Source of the DNA: Algibacillus agarilyticus
GTDB taxonomy: Bacteria; Pseudomonadota; Gammaproteobacteria; Enterobacterales; Alteromonadaceae
Length of the DNA stretch: 64,000 nt
Assembly: GCF_003286125.1 (NCBI RefSeq)
Contig: NZ_QMED01000006.1
Span: 62,001-126,000 of the forward strand
Reading direction: 5' to 3'
Shown here piece by piece: positions 8,626 through 17,990 of this stretch. A model generated the notes under the pieces. That model was not told the DNA's origin. It searched no databases and saw only the letters and a program-made list of their open reading frames with translations. The translations under genes were made by a program, and so were the position numbers. How positions within the stretch are numbered: position 1 is the stretch's first letter; each line of letters starts with the position of its first letter.

Positions 8626-10971
8626 CTATTTCTTTTTAGCTTTAGCAAACGCGTCTGCAAATGCATTTCCCATGGCAGGCGCGCCCGTATTTCCACCACC
8701 AAAGCTGGTTTTAGCTGGACGATTTGAATGATGACGAGCCGGACGAGATTGGCGGTTTTGCGTTGGATTAGCCGCGCTTTTTGCCGGGGCTTGAACATCG
8801 TCATTCAAACGCATGGTAAACCCAATACGTTTACGCGGCACATCGACTTCTGTGACTTTAACCTTAACAATATCGCCCGCTTTTACCACTTTACGTGGGT
8901 CATCAATAAACGTTTCAGACATCGCGGATATATGCACTAAACCATCTTGATGTACGCCTACATCAATAAAAGCCCCAAAGTTGGTTACATTCGTCACCAC
9001 GCCTTCGAGCTTCATACCGACGGTTAAGTCACTGATCGTATTTACGCCATCTTTAAATGTAGCGGTTTTAAATTCGGGGCGTGGATCTCGTCCTGGTTTT
9101 TCTAACTCTTTAAAAATGTCAGTTACCGTCGGTAAACCAAATTTTTCATCGGTATAGTCGTTAGCATTTAACGCCGCAAGCTTAGTGCCATTACCAATAA
9201 TATCGTTTACCGCAACTTGATTCGTCTCAACTATTTTTTTCACCACAGGATAAGCTTCAGGGTGAACAGATGAAGCGTCGAGAGGGTTATCGCCGTTACT
9301 GATTTTTAAAAATCCTGCACATTGCTCAAAAGCTTTTGGCCCTAAACGTGATACTTTTTTAAGTTGAGTACGGTTAGTAAAGCGACCTTCTATGTCTCTA
9401 AAATCAACAATGTTTTGCGCTAAGGTTTTATTAAGCCCTGAAACTCGCGCTAATAAAGGAGCTGAAGCCATATTTAAATCAACACCAACCGCATTTACAC
9501 AATCTTCGACAACCGCATCCAACGCACGTGCGAGCATACTTTGGCTTACGTCATGTTGGTATTGCCCTACACCAATCGATTTAGGTTCAATTTTAACTAA
9601 CTCGGCTAACGGGTCTTGTAAACGACGTGCAATTGAAACCGCACCTCGTAACGAAACATCCATATCAGGAAACTCAGCAGCCGCAGTCTCACTCGCAGAA
9701 TAAACCGAAGCACCCGCTTCACTTACCATCACTTTTGTTAGCTTTAACTCAGGTTCCGCTTTAATTAATTCTGCAACCAGTTTATCGGTCTCACGAGAGC
9801 CCGTACCATTACCAATGCTCACTAATGAAACTTTATGTCTAGCCGCTAGATTAGCCAGTGTACGTTTTGATTTATCCCACGCTTTTTGCGGTTCATGTGG
9901 ATAAATAACCGCGGTATCTAAAACTTTACCGGTGTTATCAACAATCGCAACTTTAACCCCGGTTCTAATGCCCGGATCTAAGCCCATTGTCGCTTTTGCT
10001 CCCGCCGGTGCTGCCATCAATAAGTCTTTTAAATTGGTGGCAAACACCGAAATTGCACTTTCTTCCGACACTTCTCTTATTTGTGAGAACAGCTCGGTTT
10101 CCATATGCGTGCTTATTTTTATGCGCCAAGTCCATTTAATAACTTGTTTTAACCATGCTTCGGCCGCTAAACCTTGCCACTGGTAACCTTGATGTTCTGC
10201 AATCATAATTTCGATTGCCGACGTTAAAACGCCCTCTTCACTTTGCGGATCGGCATTTAACGTTACATTTAGCACACCTTCATTACGGCCACGGAAAACG
10301 GCTAATGCACGATGCGAAGGTATTTTATTTAACGCTTCGGAAAATTCGAAATAATCAGAAAATTTGGCCCCTTCATTTTCTTTACCTTTCACGACAGCGC
10401 TTTCAATCGTGCCATATTGCCATAAATACTGACGAATTTTTTTCAGTAGCTCAGCGTCTACGGCAAAGCGTTCCATCACAATAAATCGAGCGCCATCAAG
10501 TGCATCTTTGGCTTCATTAATACCGGCATCAGTATTTAAATAATTTGCCGCAAGTTGCTCAGGGTCTTGTGATAAATCGGCTAACAATCCATCAGCTAAA
10601 GGCGCTAAACCAGCCTCTATTGCAATTTGACCTTTAGTGCGACGCTTAGGTTTGTAGGGTAAATATAATTCTTCTAAATCGGTTTTACTGCTGGCGTTAG
10701 CAATTGCATTAGCCAAAGCAGGGGTTAACTTTTCTTGTTCTGTGATATTTTTTAATATAACACTGCGACGATCGTTTAATTCACGTAAATAAATCAAACG
10801 CGTTTCAAGGGTTCGTAAATGGCCATCATCTAATCCACCGGTTACCTCTTTACGATAACGGGCAATGAAAGGCACCGTTGCACCTTCATCTAATAAAGCA
10901 ACTGCGGATGCAACTTGCTTTGGCTGTACGTTTAACTCAGCAGCGATAAGTTGTACTATTTCTGACATCAT
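8626..10971 (-). CDS. tex: Tex family RNA-binding transcriptional accessory protein
   Basis: Tex (YhgF) is a conserved cytoplasmic nucleic-acid-binding protein linked to transcription. Of 781 residues, the N-terminal helical region is followed by the YqgF-like domain ([17 protein letters not shown] near 330, [15 protein letters not shown]). Helix-hairpin-helix repeats follow ([20 protein letters not shown]). Near 650-720 is an S1 domain ([26 protein letters not shown]). The tail is Ala/Lys/Arg rich. Two adjacent ATGs open the gene; the second, at 10968, has the better spacing from AGGA. It is divergent from greB, another transcription factor, with a shared promoter region of about 110 bases. 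Confidence 0.97.
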   Translation of the reverse strand: MMSEIVQLIAAELNVQPKQVASAVALLDEGATVPFIARYRKEVTGGLDDGHLRTLETRLIYLRELNDRRSVILKNITEQEKLTPALANAIANASSKTDLEELYLPYKPKRRTKGQIAIEAGLAPLADGLLADLSQDPEQLAANYLNTDAGINEAKDALDGARFIVMERFAVDAELLKKIRQYLWQYGTIESAVVKGKENEGAKFSDYFEFSEALNKIPSHRALAVFRGRNEGVLNVTLNADPQSEEGVLTSAIEIMIAEHQGYQWQGLAAEAWLKQVIKWTWRIKISTHMETELFSQIREVSEESAISVFATNLKDLLMAAPAGAKATMGLDPGIRTGVKVAIVDNTGKVLDTAVIYPHEPQKAWDKSKRTLANLAARHKVSLVSIGNGTGSRETDKLVAELIKAEPELKLTKVMVSEAGASVYSASETAAAEFPDMDVSLRGAVSIARRLQDPLAELVKIEPKSIGVGQYQHDVSQSMLARALDAVVEDCVNAVGVDLNMASAPLLARVSGLNKTLAQNIVDFRDIEGRFTNRTQLKKVSRLGPKAFEQCAGFLKISNGDNPLDASSVHPEAYPVVKKIVETNQVAVNDIIGNGTKLAALNANDYTDEKFGLPTVTDIFKELEKPGRDPRPEFKTATFKDGVNTISDLTVGMKLEGVVTNVTNFGAFIDVGVHQDGLVHISAMSETFIDDPRKVVKAGDIVKVKVTEVDVPRKRIGFTMRLNDDVQAPAKSAANPTQNRQSRPARHHSNRPAKTSFGGGNTGAPAMGNAFADAFAKAKKK

Positions 10972-11080
10972 GGGGTCCTAAATCGAATACCTGCCGTATT
11001 TCGACAGCAAAACTGGAAATTATGGATAATCACGAGTATATATGGGCGAAGATTTAATAATGCTAGTCTAAAAATAAAAA

Positions 11081-11557
11081 ATGGTAAGAAGTAATCATAT
11101 TACCCGCGATGGTTGGGAAAAGTTAGAGCAAGAATTACGCTATTTATGGAAAGAGGAGCGCCCTCGAATAACGCGTTCAGTTTCAGAAGCCGCCGCGCAA
11201 GGCGATAGAAGTGAAAACGCAGAATATATTTATGGTAAACGCCGTTTGCGTGAAATAGATCGTCGCGTGCGCTTTTTATCAAAACGCTTAGATGAATTGC
11301 AGGTTGTGTATCCTAACCCACAACAAGAAGGTAAAGTTTATTTTGGTGCTTGGGTGAGTCTGGAAGATGAAGAAGAAAACACATTTTGTTATCGGATCGT
11401 GGGCTCAGATGAGTTTGACCCTAAAGTTAATTTTATTAGCATTGATTCGCCCATGGCCCGCGCATTAATTGGCAAAAGAGTGGATGACGAAATTACCGTT
11501 AAAACGCCCAACGGTACAAAAATCTACTACATTACTCAGATCCGTTATCGTGAATAA
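11081..11557 (+). CDS. greB: Transcription elongation factor GreB
   Basis: GreB enters the secondary channel of RNA polymerase and stimulates cleavage of backtracked RNA. The protein has 158 residues, the normal length. The N-terminal coiled coil carries the acidic tip AAAQGDRSENAEYIYGKRRLREID, with the catalytic D and E, and is followed by the FKBP-like C-terminal domain (ALIGKRVDDEITVKTPNG). The basic helix pattern KRRLREIDRRVRFLSKRL favours GreB over GreA. The gene is single and divergent from tex. A family A element starts 54 bases after its stop. Confidence 0.97.
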   Translation: MVRSNHITRDGWEKLEQELRYLWKEERPRITRSVSEAAAQGDRSENAEYIYGKRRLREIDRRVRFLSKRLDELQVVYPNPQQEGKVYFGAWVSLEDEEENTFCYRIVGSDEFDPKVNFISIDSPMARALIGKRVDDEITVKTPNGTKIYYITQIRYRE

Positions 11558-11611
11558 GTTTTATATACAGCGAGGAGTAAATCACGCTGAGTAGCTAACC
11601 TTGTTAGCATA

Positions 11612-11863
11612 ATACTAATCCGTAATAATAAGTGCCCACTCAGCGAGCGTTTAAATGCGCTTAAATAAAAGAATAGTGGTGTTCTTTTGAGTTCGAGCAA
11701 CACAGAGTAAGCGCATTTAAAACTCGCCTGAAAGGAATGCCCCAGCGGCTTTTGACCTGCGTTATCGGTATTTGAAAGGGAACAACCATTCCTGTACACC
11801 GACGCCTTGTTCAAAAACCGCTGGATGCATTCTGAGAGATCACTTATTTATATGAATTGGTAT
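11612..11863 (+). repeat. Family A inverted-repeat element, copy 1
   Basis: A 252-base non-coding element with imperfect 23-base terminal inverted repeats (18 matches), of the ATACCAAT...ATAAGTG type. It is closely similar along its length to 55177-55427, in the same orientation. Inside, CCAGCGGCTTTTGAC (11742-11756) pairs with 11810-11824, enclosing the core TTGAAAGGGAACAACCATTC at 11772. An 89-codon reverse frame crosses it but is not a credible gene. Its right end overlaps the left end of the family B copy at 11863. These two repeats fill the 485-base gap between greB and mpl. Confidence 0.85.
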
Positions 11864-11991
11864 ATAGTCTTCTCGCTCAGGTTTTATGGTTCATTGTCAG
11901 CGCTTACTCGCCCCAATCACATAATAGAGCATATGCTCATGGGGTCTCGAAGCTTGACGGCTTCCCCTAAAACCCGATCGCTTTGACTATA
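11863..11991 (+). repeat. Family B dispersed repeat, copy 2 (129 bp)
   Basis: Same sequence as 1275-1403 in opposite orientation, with one mismatch. It begins exactly where family A copy 1 ends, sharing TAT, so one element probably inserted at the tip of the other. Confidence 0.85.
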
Positions 11992-12003
11992 ACACATCAA
12001 AAA

Positions 12004-12022
12004 AGCCGCTAAATTAGCGGCT
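12004..12022 (-). terminator. Intrinsic terminator of mpl
   Basis: AGCCGCTAA and TTAGCGGCT form a compact hairpin. Read leftward it is followed by six T residues, 21 bases after the mpl stop. Confidence 0.88.
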
Positions 12023-12042
12023 AGTAAAGCTTGCACAGTGAG

Positions 12043-13425
12043 TTAGACAAGCGAATCGAGTAATTTTTGGTGGATCCCCGCAAAACCGCCATTACTCATC
12101 ACTAAAATAACATCGCCTTTATCTGCATCATTAACAACAGCTTGTACGAGTTCATCAATGTTTTGATATAAATAAGAAGGTTGCTTGTTTTGCTTACACA
12201 CTTCATCCAAAGACCAACCTAAGTTTTCAGGTTGAAATAAATAAACCGCATCGGCATCACTTAAAGAATCACTTAACGTGGCGGCATGAACGCCGAGTTT
12301 CATCGTCGCAGAACGAGGTTCTAATACGGCAATAATGCGCCCTATTTGTCCTTGCGTCAGTAAACTATTTTTCATACCATCAAGTGTTGTGGCGATCGCA
12401 GTCGGATGGTGAGCAAAATCGTCAAATACCTTCACTTGATTAACTTCACCTTTTAATTCTAACCGGCGTTTAACATTTTCAAATTTGGCTAAAGACGCGA
12501 TCGCATCTTGCGGCCTTACGCCGACATTACGCGCGGCAGCAACGGCCATTTGCGCGTTATTAGCGTTATGCTCACCCACTAAATTCCAATTAACGGTTCC
12601 TTGATATTCATTTTCAAACATAATATCAAATTCAGAATAATCGGCTTTATGCGCTCGTAATTGCCAATCGGCCGAGATAATGGTGTTTTCACCCACTAAA
12701 CCGGTTGTTTGCTTTTCGCACCAACACCCCATATCAATAACCTGCTCTAATGCTTTATCGGATTCTGGCAGCAATACCATGCCATTGCTTGGCACAGTAC
12801 GCATAAGGTGGTGAAACTGTTTTTGAATTGCCGGTAAATCAGCAAAAATATCAGCATGGTCAAACTCTAAATTATTCAAGATCAACGTGCGAGGGCGATA
12901 ATGAACAAACTTGCTACGCTTATCAAAAAAAGCCGAGTCATATTCATCCGCTTCAATGCAAAAGAAAATAGAATCGCCTAAGCGTGCCGATACCCCTAGA
13001 TTATTAGCAACTCCGCCGATCAAAAAGCCTGGTTTTAAACCGTTATCTTCTAATATCCAAGTTAACATGCTAGTAGTGGTGGTTTTTCCGTGAGTGCCCG
13101 ATACGGCTAATACCCACTTATCTTTCAACACATGTTCAAGCAACCATTGAGGCCCTGAAACATAGGGGATATTTTGATTTAACACGGCTTCAACCGCCTC
13201 ATTGCCACGAGACAACGCATTGCCAATAATAACCAAATCAGGTTTAGGGTTTAAATGCTCAACTTTATAGCCTTCTAATAAATCTATTCCGAGTTCAGTT
13301 AGCTGTGTGCTCATTGGGGGATAAACATTCGCGTCAGACCCCGTTACTTTATAACCCAGCTCCTTAGCTATAACCGCTAAGCCCCCCATAAACGTGCCAC
13401 AAATACCTAAAATATGTATATGCAT
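12043..13425 (-). CDS. mpl: UDP-N-acetylmuramate:L-Ala-gamma-D-Glu-meso-DAP ligase Mpl
   Basis: Mpl reattaches the salvaged murein tripeptide to UDP-MurNAc in peptidoglycan recycling. The fold is of the Mur ligase type: an N-terminal UDP-binding Rossmann segment (HILGICGTFMGGLAVIAKELG), the ATP loop VSGTHGKTTTTSML near 110, ILNNLEFDHADIF, GEHNANNAQMAVAAA, and the C-terminal FDDFAHHPTAI. The GICGTFMG signature separates Mpl from MurC. The ATG at 13425 (460 residues) is chosen; an in-frame TTG three codons earlier has no better ribosome site. It stands alone between repeats and a divergent small gene. Confidence 0.96.
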   Translation of the reverse strand: MHIHILGICGTFMGGLAVIAKELGYKVTGSDANVYPPMSTQLTELGIDLLEGYKVEHLNPKPDLVIIGNALSRGNEAVEAVLNQNIPYVSGPQWLLEHVLKDKWVLAVSGTHGKTTTTSMLTWILEDNGLKPGFLIGGVANNLGVSARLGDSIFFCIEADEYDSAFFDKRSKFVHYRPRTLILNNLEFDHADIFADLPAIQKQFHHLMRTVPSNGMVLLPESDKALEQVIDMGCWCEKQTTGLVGENTIISADWQLRAHKADYSEFDIMFENEYQGTVNWNLVGEHNANNAQMAVAAARNVGVRPQDAIASLAKFENVKRRLELKGEVNQVKVFDDFAHHPTAIATTLDGMKNSLLTQGQIGRIIAVLEPRSATMKLGVHAATLSDSLSDADAVYLFQPENLGWSLDEVCKQNKQPSYLYQNIDELVQAVVNDADKGDVILVMSNGGFAGIHQKLLDSLV

Positions 13426-13593
13426 AAAACCCAAGCATTCAAAAGTAATAAAATTGTCACTAGGCTAATTTAATCTTGACCTGAGTACAACTAAGCACAA
13501 CAAATTAAATAATTTAAGCTTAAAAACCGAGCAATTAACCTTGATTAATTTAGGGCTTTTACTATAAATAAAGTAAGCAACGGAATGCCTATC

Positions 13594-13651
13594 TATACTC
13601 AAGTGACTTCAAAGTACGCGTTTCTACGCTTGGAAATGACTTGGGTCTATA
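13594..13651. repeat. Short palindromic element with family C tips
   Basis: TATACTCAAGTGACTTC at the left is matched by an inverted GACTTGGGTCTATA at the right, with ACGCG/ACGC near the centre. The 58-base unit resembles the family C ends joined with only a short interior. It lies between divergent mpl and the small membrane-protein gene. Confidence 0.6.
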
Positions 13652-13731
13652 AGAATACAGATGTCGTGAATAAGCAGTGTTAGCTGCGTTTATAAATCTA
13701 TGTGAGCAAGGGCTTTATAAAAGGAATTTAT

Positions 13732-14145
13732 ATGAAAACATCAGCATTAAAAAAAATATTGCTAGTGAATACCAGCTTAATTTTAATAGCAGGTTATTAC
13801 TGTGTTTTTATCGATAACTATGTTGAACCCAGTTGGCTTATATTAGCGATAGGTTTAACCAATTTAGTCTTGTTTACTACATTTTATGGCATTCAGCGGT
13901 ATCAAACATATCAAAATCCATTTGAACATATCAAAATAGAGCAAAACCTGTTTTATTTAGATAACCATGTTTTTCCGATAGCTGACATTAACGTCATAAT
14001 CGTTAATCAAGTTGATGGCCGAGGCTTATTGCAATTGCCTTACATAGACGATGGCAAAGTATCTTATCAATTCGATCCGGCTTATATACGTAAATTACAA
14101 CAATTTATCGCAAAAAAGCTCCCTCAAGCTGAGTTAGTCATATAA
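13732..14145 (+). CDS. Small membrane protein of unknown function
   Basis: The ATG at 13732 has AAGGA six bases upstream and is preferred over an in-frame GTG at 13702. The 137-residue product has two hydrophobic segments, near residues 8-25 and 34-52. A soluble C-terminal part follows (IEQNLFYLDNHVFPIADINVIIVNQVDGRG) that is reminiscent of membrane-anchored PH-like domains. I do not recognise the family. It converges on the GGDEF/EAL gene and is separated from it by 31 bases. Confidence 0.7.
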   Translation: MKTSALKKILLVNTSLILIAGYYCVFIDNYVEPSWLILAIGLTNLVLFTTFYGIQRYQTYQNPFEHIKIEQNLFYLDNHVFPIADINVIIVNQVDGRGLLQLPYIDDGKVSYQFDPAYIRKLQQFIAKKLPQAELVI

Positions 14146-14176
14146 AAACCAATGATGATGCGGATTAACGCACGGT

Positions 14177-15865
14177 TTAGCTAAAAAACGTTTGTTTTAA
14201 AACCGAAAGCGGCTGTGGTTTTGATAAATAAAAGCCTTGTAAGCGTTCAATGTTTAACAAATCACATAAAGACACCGTTTCGGGATTATCAACACCTTCT
14301 GCGACGATATCCATATCTAACGAATGGATCATAAACGCAAGTCCATGGATTAATTTATTTTGTCGCTCTGATTGCGAACTCAACATAATCGATTTATCAA
14401 TTTTAACTGTATTTATTGGAAAATCGATCAAATGCGAAATTGAAGAAAAACCGGTACCAAAATCATCTAATGCGATAGAAAAACCAATATCCGATAATTG
14501 TTCTAACGTATCTAAGCTTTCTTCTGTATTAACCATCAATGCAGTTTCTGTTATTTCGAGCTCAATATGCTTAGGTCGAAGATCATGCTTTATTAACTCT
14601 TGTACAATATGACCCGCCAACTGCTGATCAGTCAGTTGAACCGGTGAGATATTAATACTTAATACAAGTTCGTCATTATTCGTTTCATTAATTAATTGCT
14701 TAAATTTATCCATCGCGGCATGAAGTACCCAATAACCAATATCATTGATAATCGTACTTTCTTCTGCAATAGGAATAAATTCATCAGGCGGGATAAACTC
14801 GCCCTCTTTAATCCAACGAATTAACGCCTCAACACCAACAACGTCTTTTTTTACGTTAAAAACAGGCTGAAAGTAAATATCAAATTCATTGTTGTCTAAC
14901 GCGGAGTGCAGCGCTATTTCTATAGCATATCGTTTATCAAAATAAGCTTGCATTTCGTCTTCGAAATAACAAAGGCGATTGCGACCGGAATTTTTAGCTT
15001 TAAACATCGCAATATCAGCACATTTGAGTACATCTTCTGATTTTGCATTGCCAAACGGAACAACCGCGACGCCGATACTAACTGAGGTAATAAACTCAAT
15101 ACCATTAACTTTGACACGATTAATATCATTGAGTAGAGATTTCAATTCAAGATCGATTGATTGCTGATGCTCATTGCATTTAAGTAAAATGCCAAATTCA
15201 TCACCACCAATTCGCGCGATCAAGAGATTATCAGATATTAATTTAGAAATGTGCATGGCGACCTGGATCAGCAACTGATCACCAACATCATGACCATGAC
15301 TATCGTTAATGTGTTTAAAATGGTCTAAATCAACGATAGCAACGGCAAGATGAGTATGAGCATGACCATTTAGACTCAATTCATCACGCAATGTTTGCTC
15401 AAAATGTCGTCGATTGGCGAGTCCAGTTAGACTATCTCTTTCAGCTAAATATTTGACTTGGCTAAAGCTATCAATAAGCTGCTTGCGTAATTTTAAACGT
15501 GCTTGCGAATGATATATAGCTTGCTTAAGGCGAGCAGGCGTAATTTCGGTTTTTGTTAAGTAATCTTCTGCCCCTGCCTCGACACATTGAATAGCGACAT
15601 CCGGGTTTGCTTCATGGCTTAATACCACAATGGCTACTTCGTCTTCACCAAATTCGTGTTTGAAAGTCGTTATAAACTCCAACCCAGTTTGATCCGGTAA
15701 ATAAAAATCTAACAAAATGATATCAAAAGCATCTTTTTTAAACAGCGTAAACGCCTCTTCAGATGTTGATGCTTTAACTAACCTAAACTGCATCGAACTT
15801 TTAGAAAAAGCGCGCTTAAGAATTTCAAAATCAAGCAAATCATCTTCTATGACTAAAATATCCAT
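14177..15865 (-). CDS. Response regulator with GGDEF and EAL domains
   Basis: A 562-residue cyclic-di-GMP enzyme under phosphorelay control. The receiver is at 1-120 with phospho-acceptor D53 and K105. A diguanylate cyclase domain at about 140-305 has intact GGDEF at 220-224; no RxxD inhibitory site precedes it. The phosphodiesterase domain at about 315-560 has EAL at 346-348, NISPVQL, EITETAL, LDDFGTG, VKIDKS and AEGVD, the set expected for active enzyme. Either activity is therefore possible. It is the last gene of a three-gene operon, 9 bases after the receiver gene, so it is the probable output of that kinase. Confidence 0.95.
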   Translation of the reverse strand: MDILVIEDDLLDFEILKRAFSKSSMQFRLVKASTSEEAFTLFKKDAFDIILLDFYLPDQTGLEFITTFKHEFGEDEVAIVVLSHEANPDVAIQCVEAGAEDYLTKTEITPARLKQAIYHSQARLKLRKQLIDSFSQVKYLAERDSLTGLANRRHFEQTLRDELSLNGHAHTHLAVAIVDLDHFKHINDSHGHDVGDQLLIQVAMHISKLISDNLLIARIGGDEFGILLKCNEHQQSIDLELKSLLNDINRVKVNGIEFITSVSIGVAVVPFGNAKSEDVLKCADIAMFKAKNSGRNRLCYFEDEMQAYFDKRYAIEIALHSALDNNEFDIYFQPVFNVKKDVVGVEALIRWIKEGEFIPPDEFIPIAEESTIINDIGYWVLHAAMDKFKQLINETNNDELVLSINISPVQLTDQQLAGHIVQELIKHDLRPKHIELEITETALMVNTEESLDTLEQLSDIGFSIALDDFGTGFSSISHLIDFPINTVKIDKSIMLSSQSERQNKLIHGLAFMIHSLDMDIVAEGVDNPETVSLCDLLNIERLQGFYLSKPQPLSVLKQTFFS

Positions 15866-15874
15866 ATTTAGCCT

Positions 15875-16303
15875 TCAATTGATATTATTAGTTGGTAAAT
15901 ATACAAGCTGCCAATAGCCATCGAGTAGCGATATTAACTCTAAAAATTGCTGCCCTGTTGACCCTTTAACAAAATACCCCGCCACAAATTTGTCATAACT
16001 TTGCATTATATCTTTTTCATCATCAGAAGATGTAAGCACAAAAACAGTCGTCTTACGCAAAGTGGCATCATGACGAATATAATCAAGAAATTCAAAGCCA
16101 TTCATCACCGGCATGTTCAAATCGAGTAATACGATATAGGGCTTTGACTGCAAATCATTTTGCATTAATGTAATTGCTTCTTGGCCATTTACCACACGAA
16201 TAATTTGATTACCAATTTTTTGCTTACGAATAGAGCGCTCAAATGACATCGCATCAATATCATCATCTTCAACTAATAAGATCGTTATTTCATGTTTATT
16301 CAT
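15875..16303 (-). CDS. Single-domain response regulator, Rcp1-like
   Basis: A stand-alone receiver of 142 residues with no output domain. It has the acidic pair VEDDDIDA, the acceptor Asp in VLLDLNMPVMNGFEFL, the conserved Ser/Thr in VLTSSDD and Lys in YFVKG. The PVMNGFEFLDYIR pattern is typical of Rcp1-type receivers that pair with PAS kinases. I choose the ATG at 16303, with GAG 8 bases upstream, which overlaps the kinase stop by eight bases; the longer ATG at 16318 lacks a ribosome site. It probably carries phosphate between the kinase and another partner. Confidence 0.92.
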   Translation of the reverse strand: MNKHEITILLVEDDDIDAMSFERSIRKQKIGNQIIRVVNGQEAITLMQNDLQSKPYIVLLDLNMPVMNGFEFLDYIRHDATLRKTTVFVLTSSDDEKDIMQSYDKFVAGYFVKGSTGQQFLELISLLDGYWQLVYLPTNNIN

Positions 16304-17840
16304 TGATGGTCTCGACATTCAAATTAGTTAGCCACGATGTTTTAATTGTAGTGCCTTTAATGCCATTGGATATGACATTTAATTCACCACCATAAAATTC
16401 AACCGTTTTTTTAATTAACGCCAACCCCATGCCGCTACCTTCTACCTGATCTTTAGGTTTTAAAGTCGTAAACATTTCAGTTACTCGTTGCTGAAATTGT
16501 GAAGGTATACCAGGACCATTATCGGTAACTTCAATAATATTAAAGTTGCCTTCTTGATAACAATTAAGCATTAACTCAAGACGATCTTCTTCTATATGTT
16601 TGATTGCGTTAGAAATAATATTGCGCATGACCAACTCAAAAGAAACGCGGGGCAAACGCATTTGCGTTAGCGAACCAGCAGAAAAATCAACGCTAATTTT
16701 TTTATTGGACGCCATCAAACTAACAACATCTTGCACAAAGAGTGATATATCCAACAATTCTGGTTCGCATACACTCATATCTAAACGCGCATAATTAACT
16801 AAATCATCTAACAAATTTCGCATTCTTAAAATACGACCTTGCATTGTTTTTAAATAATCGAGTGCTTCTCCGGGTAATTGCTCAGCATGATCTTCCTCAA
16901 TCCAACTCGCTAGATTATAAATACCATTTAACGGCGAACGTAAATCATGAGAGGCCACTTGAACAAATTTTGATAACTCATGATTAGAGCGTTCTAACGC
17001 TTTGCGTTCACGAGTTTGTTCGGTCGTATCCCAATTAGCCCCTAAAATGCGTTCAGCTTGTCCAGATTCATCAGAAAAAACAGAGCCGAGCATGCGGACT
17101 GTTTTTAACTTGCCTTTGGCAGTAACCACTCTAAAACTCGATTCAAAGTCATCATTTTTGGACAATGCACTGTTAAACTCAGCTAAAACGCGTTCACGGT
17201 CATCAATATGCAACATATTAATCCAAACAGCATGTGGAACATCACCTTGAATACCGTCCAACTCATACGTTTCGAACATTTCAGCATTCCAATATTGATG
17301 TTCAGCATGGCAATGCCATTCCCAAATGCCAATATTTGATGCTTTAATAGCAAGATCGGCTATTTCATTTTTTCGACTCAGCGACTCAGATAAGTTTTCA
17401 AGTTCTGATTGTGTTTGCAAAAGTTGAGTAATATTAGAATGAGCGCCCAACATTCGAATAGGTTTACCCAAATCATTACGAATAATTAAGCCACGACAAC
17501 GCACCCAAACAACACTGCCATTTTTATGTTTATATTTTACGACTTGATCGTATGGGTGTTGCGGATCGGCTAAATATTTATTGTAATTATCAATCACACG
17601 ATTTTTATCTTCACTAAATAAATGTGATTGCCACCAATGCGCTAATAGTGGTACTTCACCTTCTTGGTAGCCAAGCGTACTTAGCAGTGTAGGGCTAAAC
17701 CATTCGTTATCTGGGTTTTCGAGATCGCGATACCACAAGCCATCCAAAACGTGATGGTCTATCCAATCAAAAATTTCACTATTTTCATTTAGTGCAATTT
17801 TTAATTCTTGTTTTAAATAATCAGCAGTCTGAGTGGGCAT
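16296..17840 (-). CDS. PAS-domain sensor histidine kinase
   Basis: A 514-residue kinase without evident membrane segments, so probably cytoplasmic. Two PAS domains with PAC motifs occupy about 25-140 and 160-275. The dimerisation domain follows with phospho-acceptor H298 in ASHDLRSPLNG, then the ATPase domain with an N-box (NIISNAIKHI), DNGPGIP and GSGMGLALIKKTVEFYGG. It heads the operon with the receiver and the REC-GGDEF-EAL protein. The first PAS domain has the WYRDLENPDNEWFSPTLL and LLAHWWQSHLFSEDK style found in small-ligand or redox PAS sensors; the signal is unknown. Confidence 0.94.
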   Translation of the reverse strand: MPTQTADYLKQELKIALNENSEIFDWIDHHVLDGLWYRDLENPDNEWFSPTLLSTLGYQEGEVPLLAHWWQSHLFSEDKNRVIDNYNKYLADPQHPYDQVVKYKHKNGSVVWVRCRGLIIRNDLGKPIRMLGAHSNITQLLQTQSELENLSESLSRKNEIADLAIKASNIGIWEWHCHAEHQYWNAEMFETYELDGIQGDVPHAVWINMLHIDDRERVLAEFNSALSKNDDFESSFRVVTAKGKLKTVRMLGSVFSDESGQAERILGANWDTTEQTRERKALERSNHELSKFVQVASHDLRSPLNGIYNLASWIEEDHAEQLPGEALDYLKTMQGRILRMRNLLDDLVNYARLDMSVCEPELLDISLFVQDVVSLMASNKKISVDFSAGSLTQMRLPRVSFELVMRNIISNAIKHIEEDRLELMLNCYQEGNFNIIEVTDNGPGIPSQFQQRVTEMFTTLKPKDQVEGSGMGLALIKKTVEFYGGELNVISNGIKGTTIKTSWLTNLNVETINE

Positions 17841-17847
17841 ATAAGCT

Positions 17848-17903
17848 TATTAATATTTAAAGGTGTAAGGCTATTAATATTTAAAGGTGTAAGGCTATTA
17901 ATA
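17848..17903. repeat. Tandem 24-bp repeat before the kinase operon
   Basis: Two exact 24-base copies (TATTAATATTTAAAGGTGTA plus AGGC) at 17848-17871 and 17872-17895 are followed by eight bases of a third. The array starts 7 bases upstream of the kinase ATG, so it lies in the leader or core promoter, where copy-number changes could alter expression. Confidence 0.9.
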
Positions 17904-17954
17904 AGTGTAGTAAAAGGTGGGGAAATAACAAAAAGATAATAGGGCAAACAATAA

Positions 17955-17982
17955 AAATTGCCCAACGAACGTTGAGCAATTT
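17955..17982 (-). terminator. Terminator of the aspartoacylase gene
   Basis: AAATTGCCCAACG at 17955-17967 pairs with CGTTGAGCAATTT at 17970-17982 (12 of 13). It sits just after the leftward stop. Confidence 0.75.
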
Positions 17983-17990
17983 AAACGAGT

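Noticed and set aside
11545-11814. Reverse-strand 89-codon frame in family A copy 1, similar to 79 codons at 55139-55378
   Set aside because: Both frames follow the repeat. The visible protein differences between copies change amino acids, as expected of non-coding sequence, and neither has a convincing ribosome site.
17848-17903. Direct repeats as a CRISPR or iteron origin
   Set aside because: Two and a third adjacent copies without spacers or a replication gene; better read as a simple tandem repeat.
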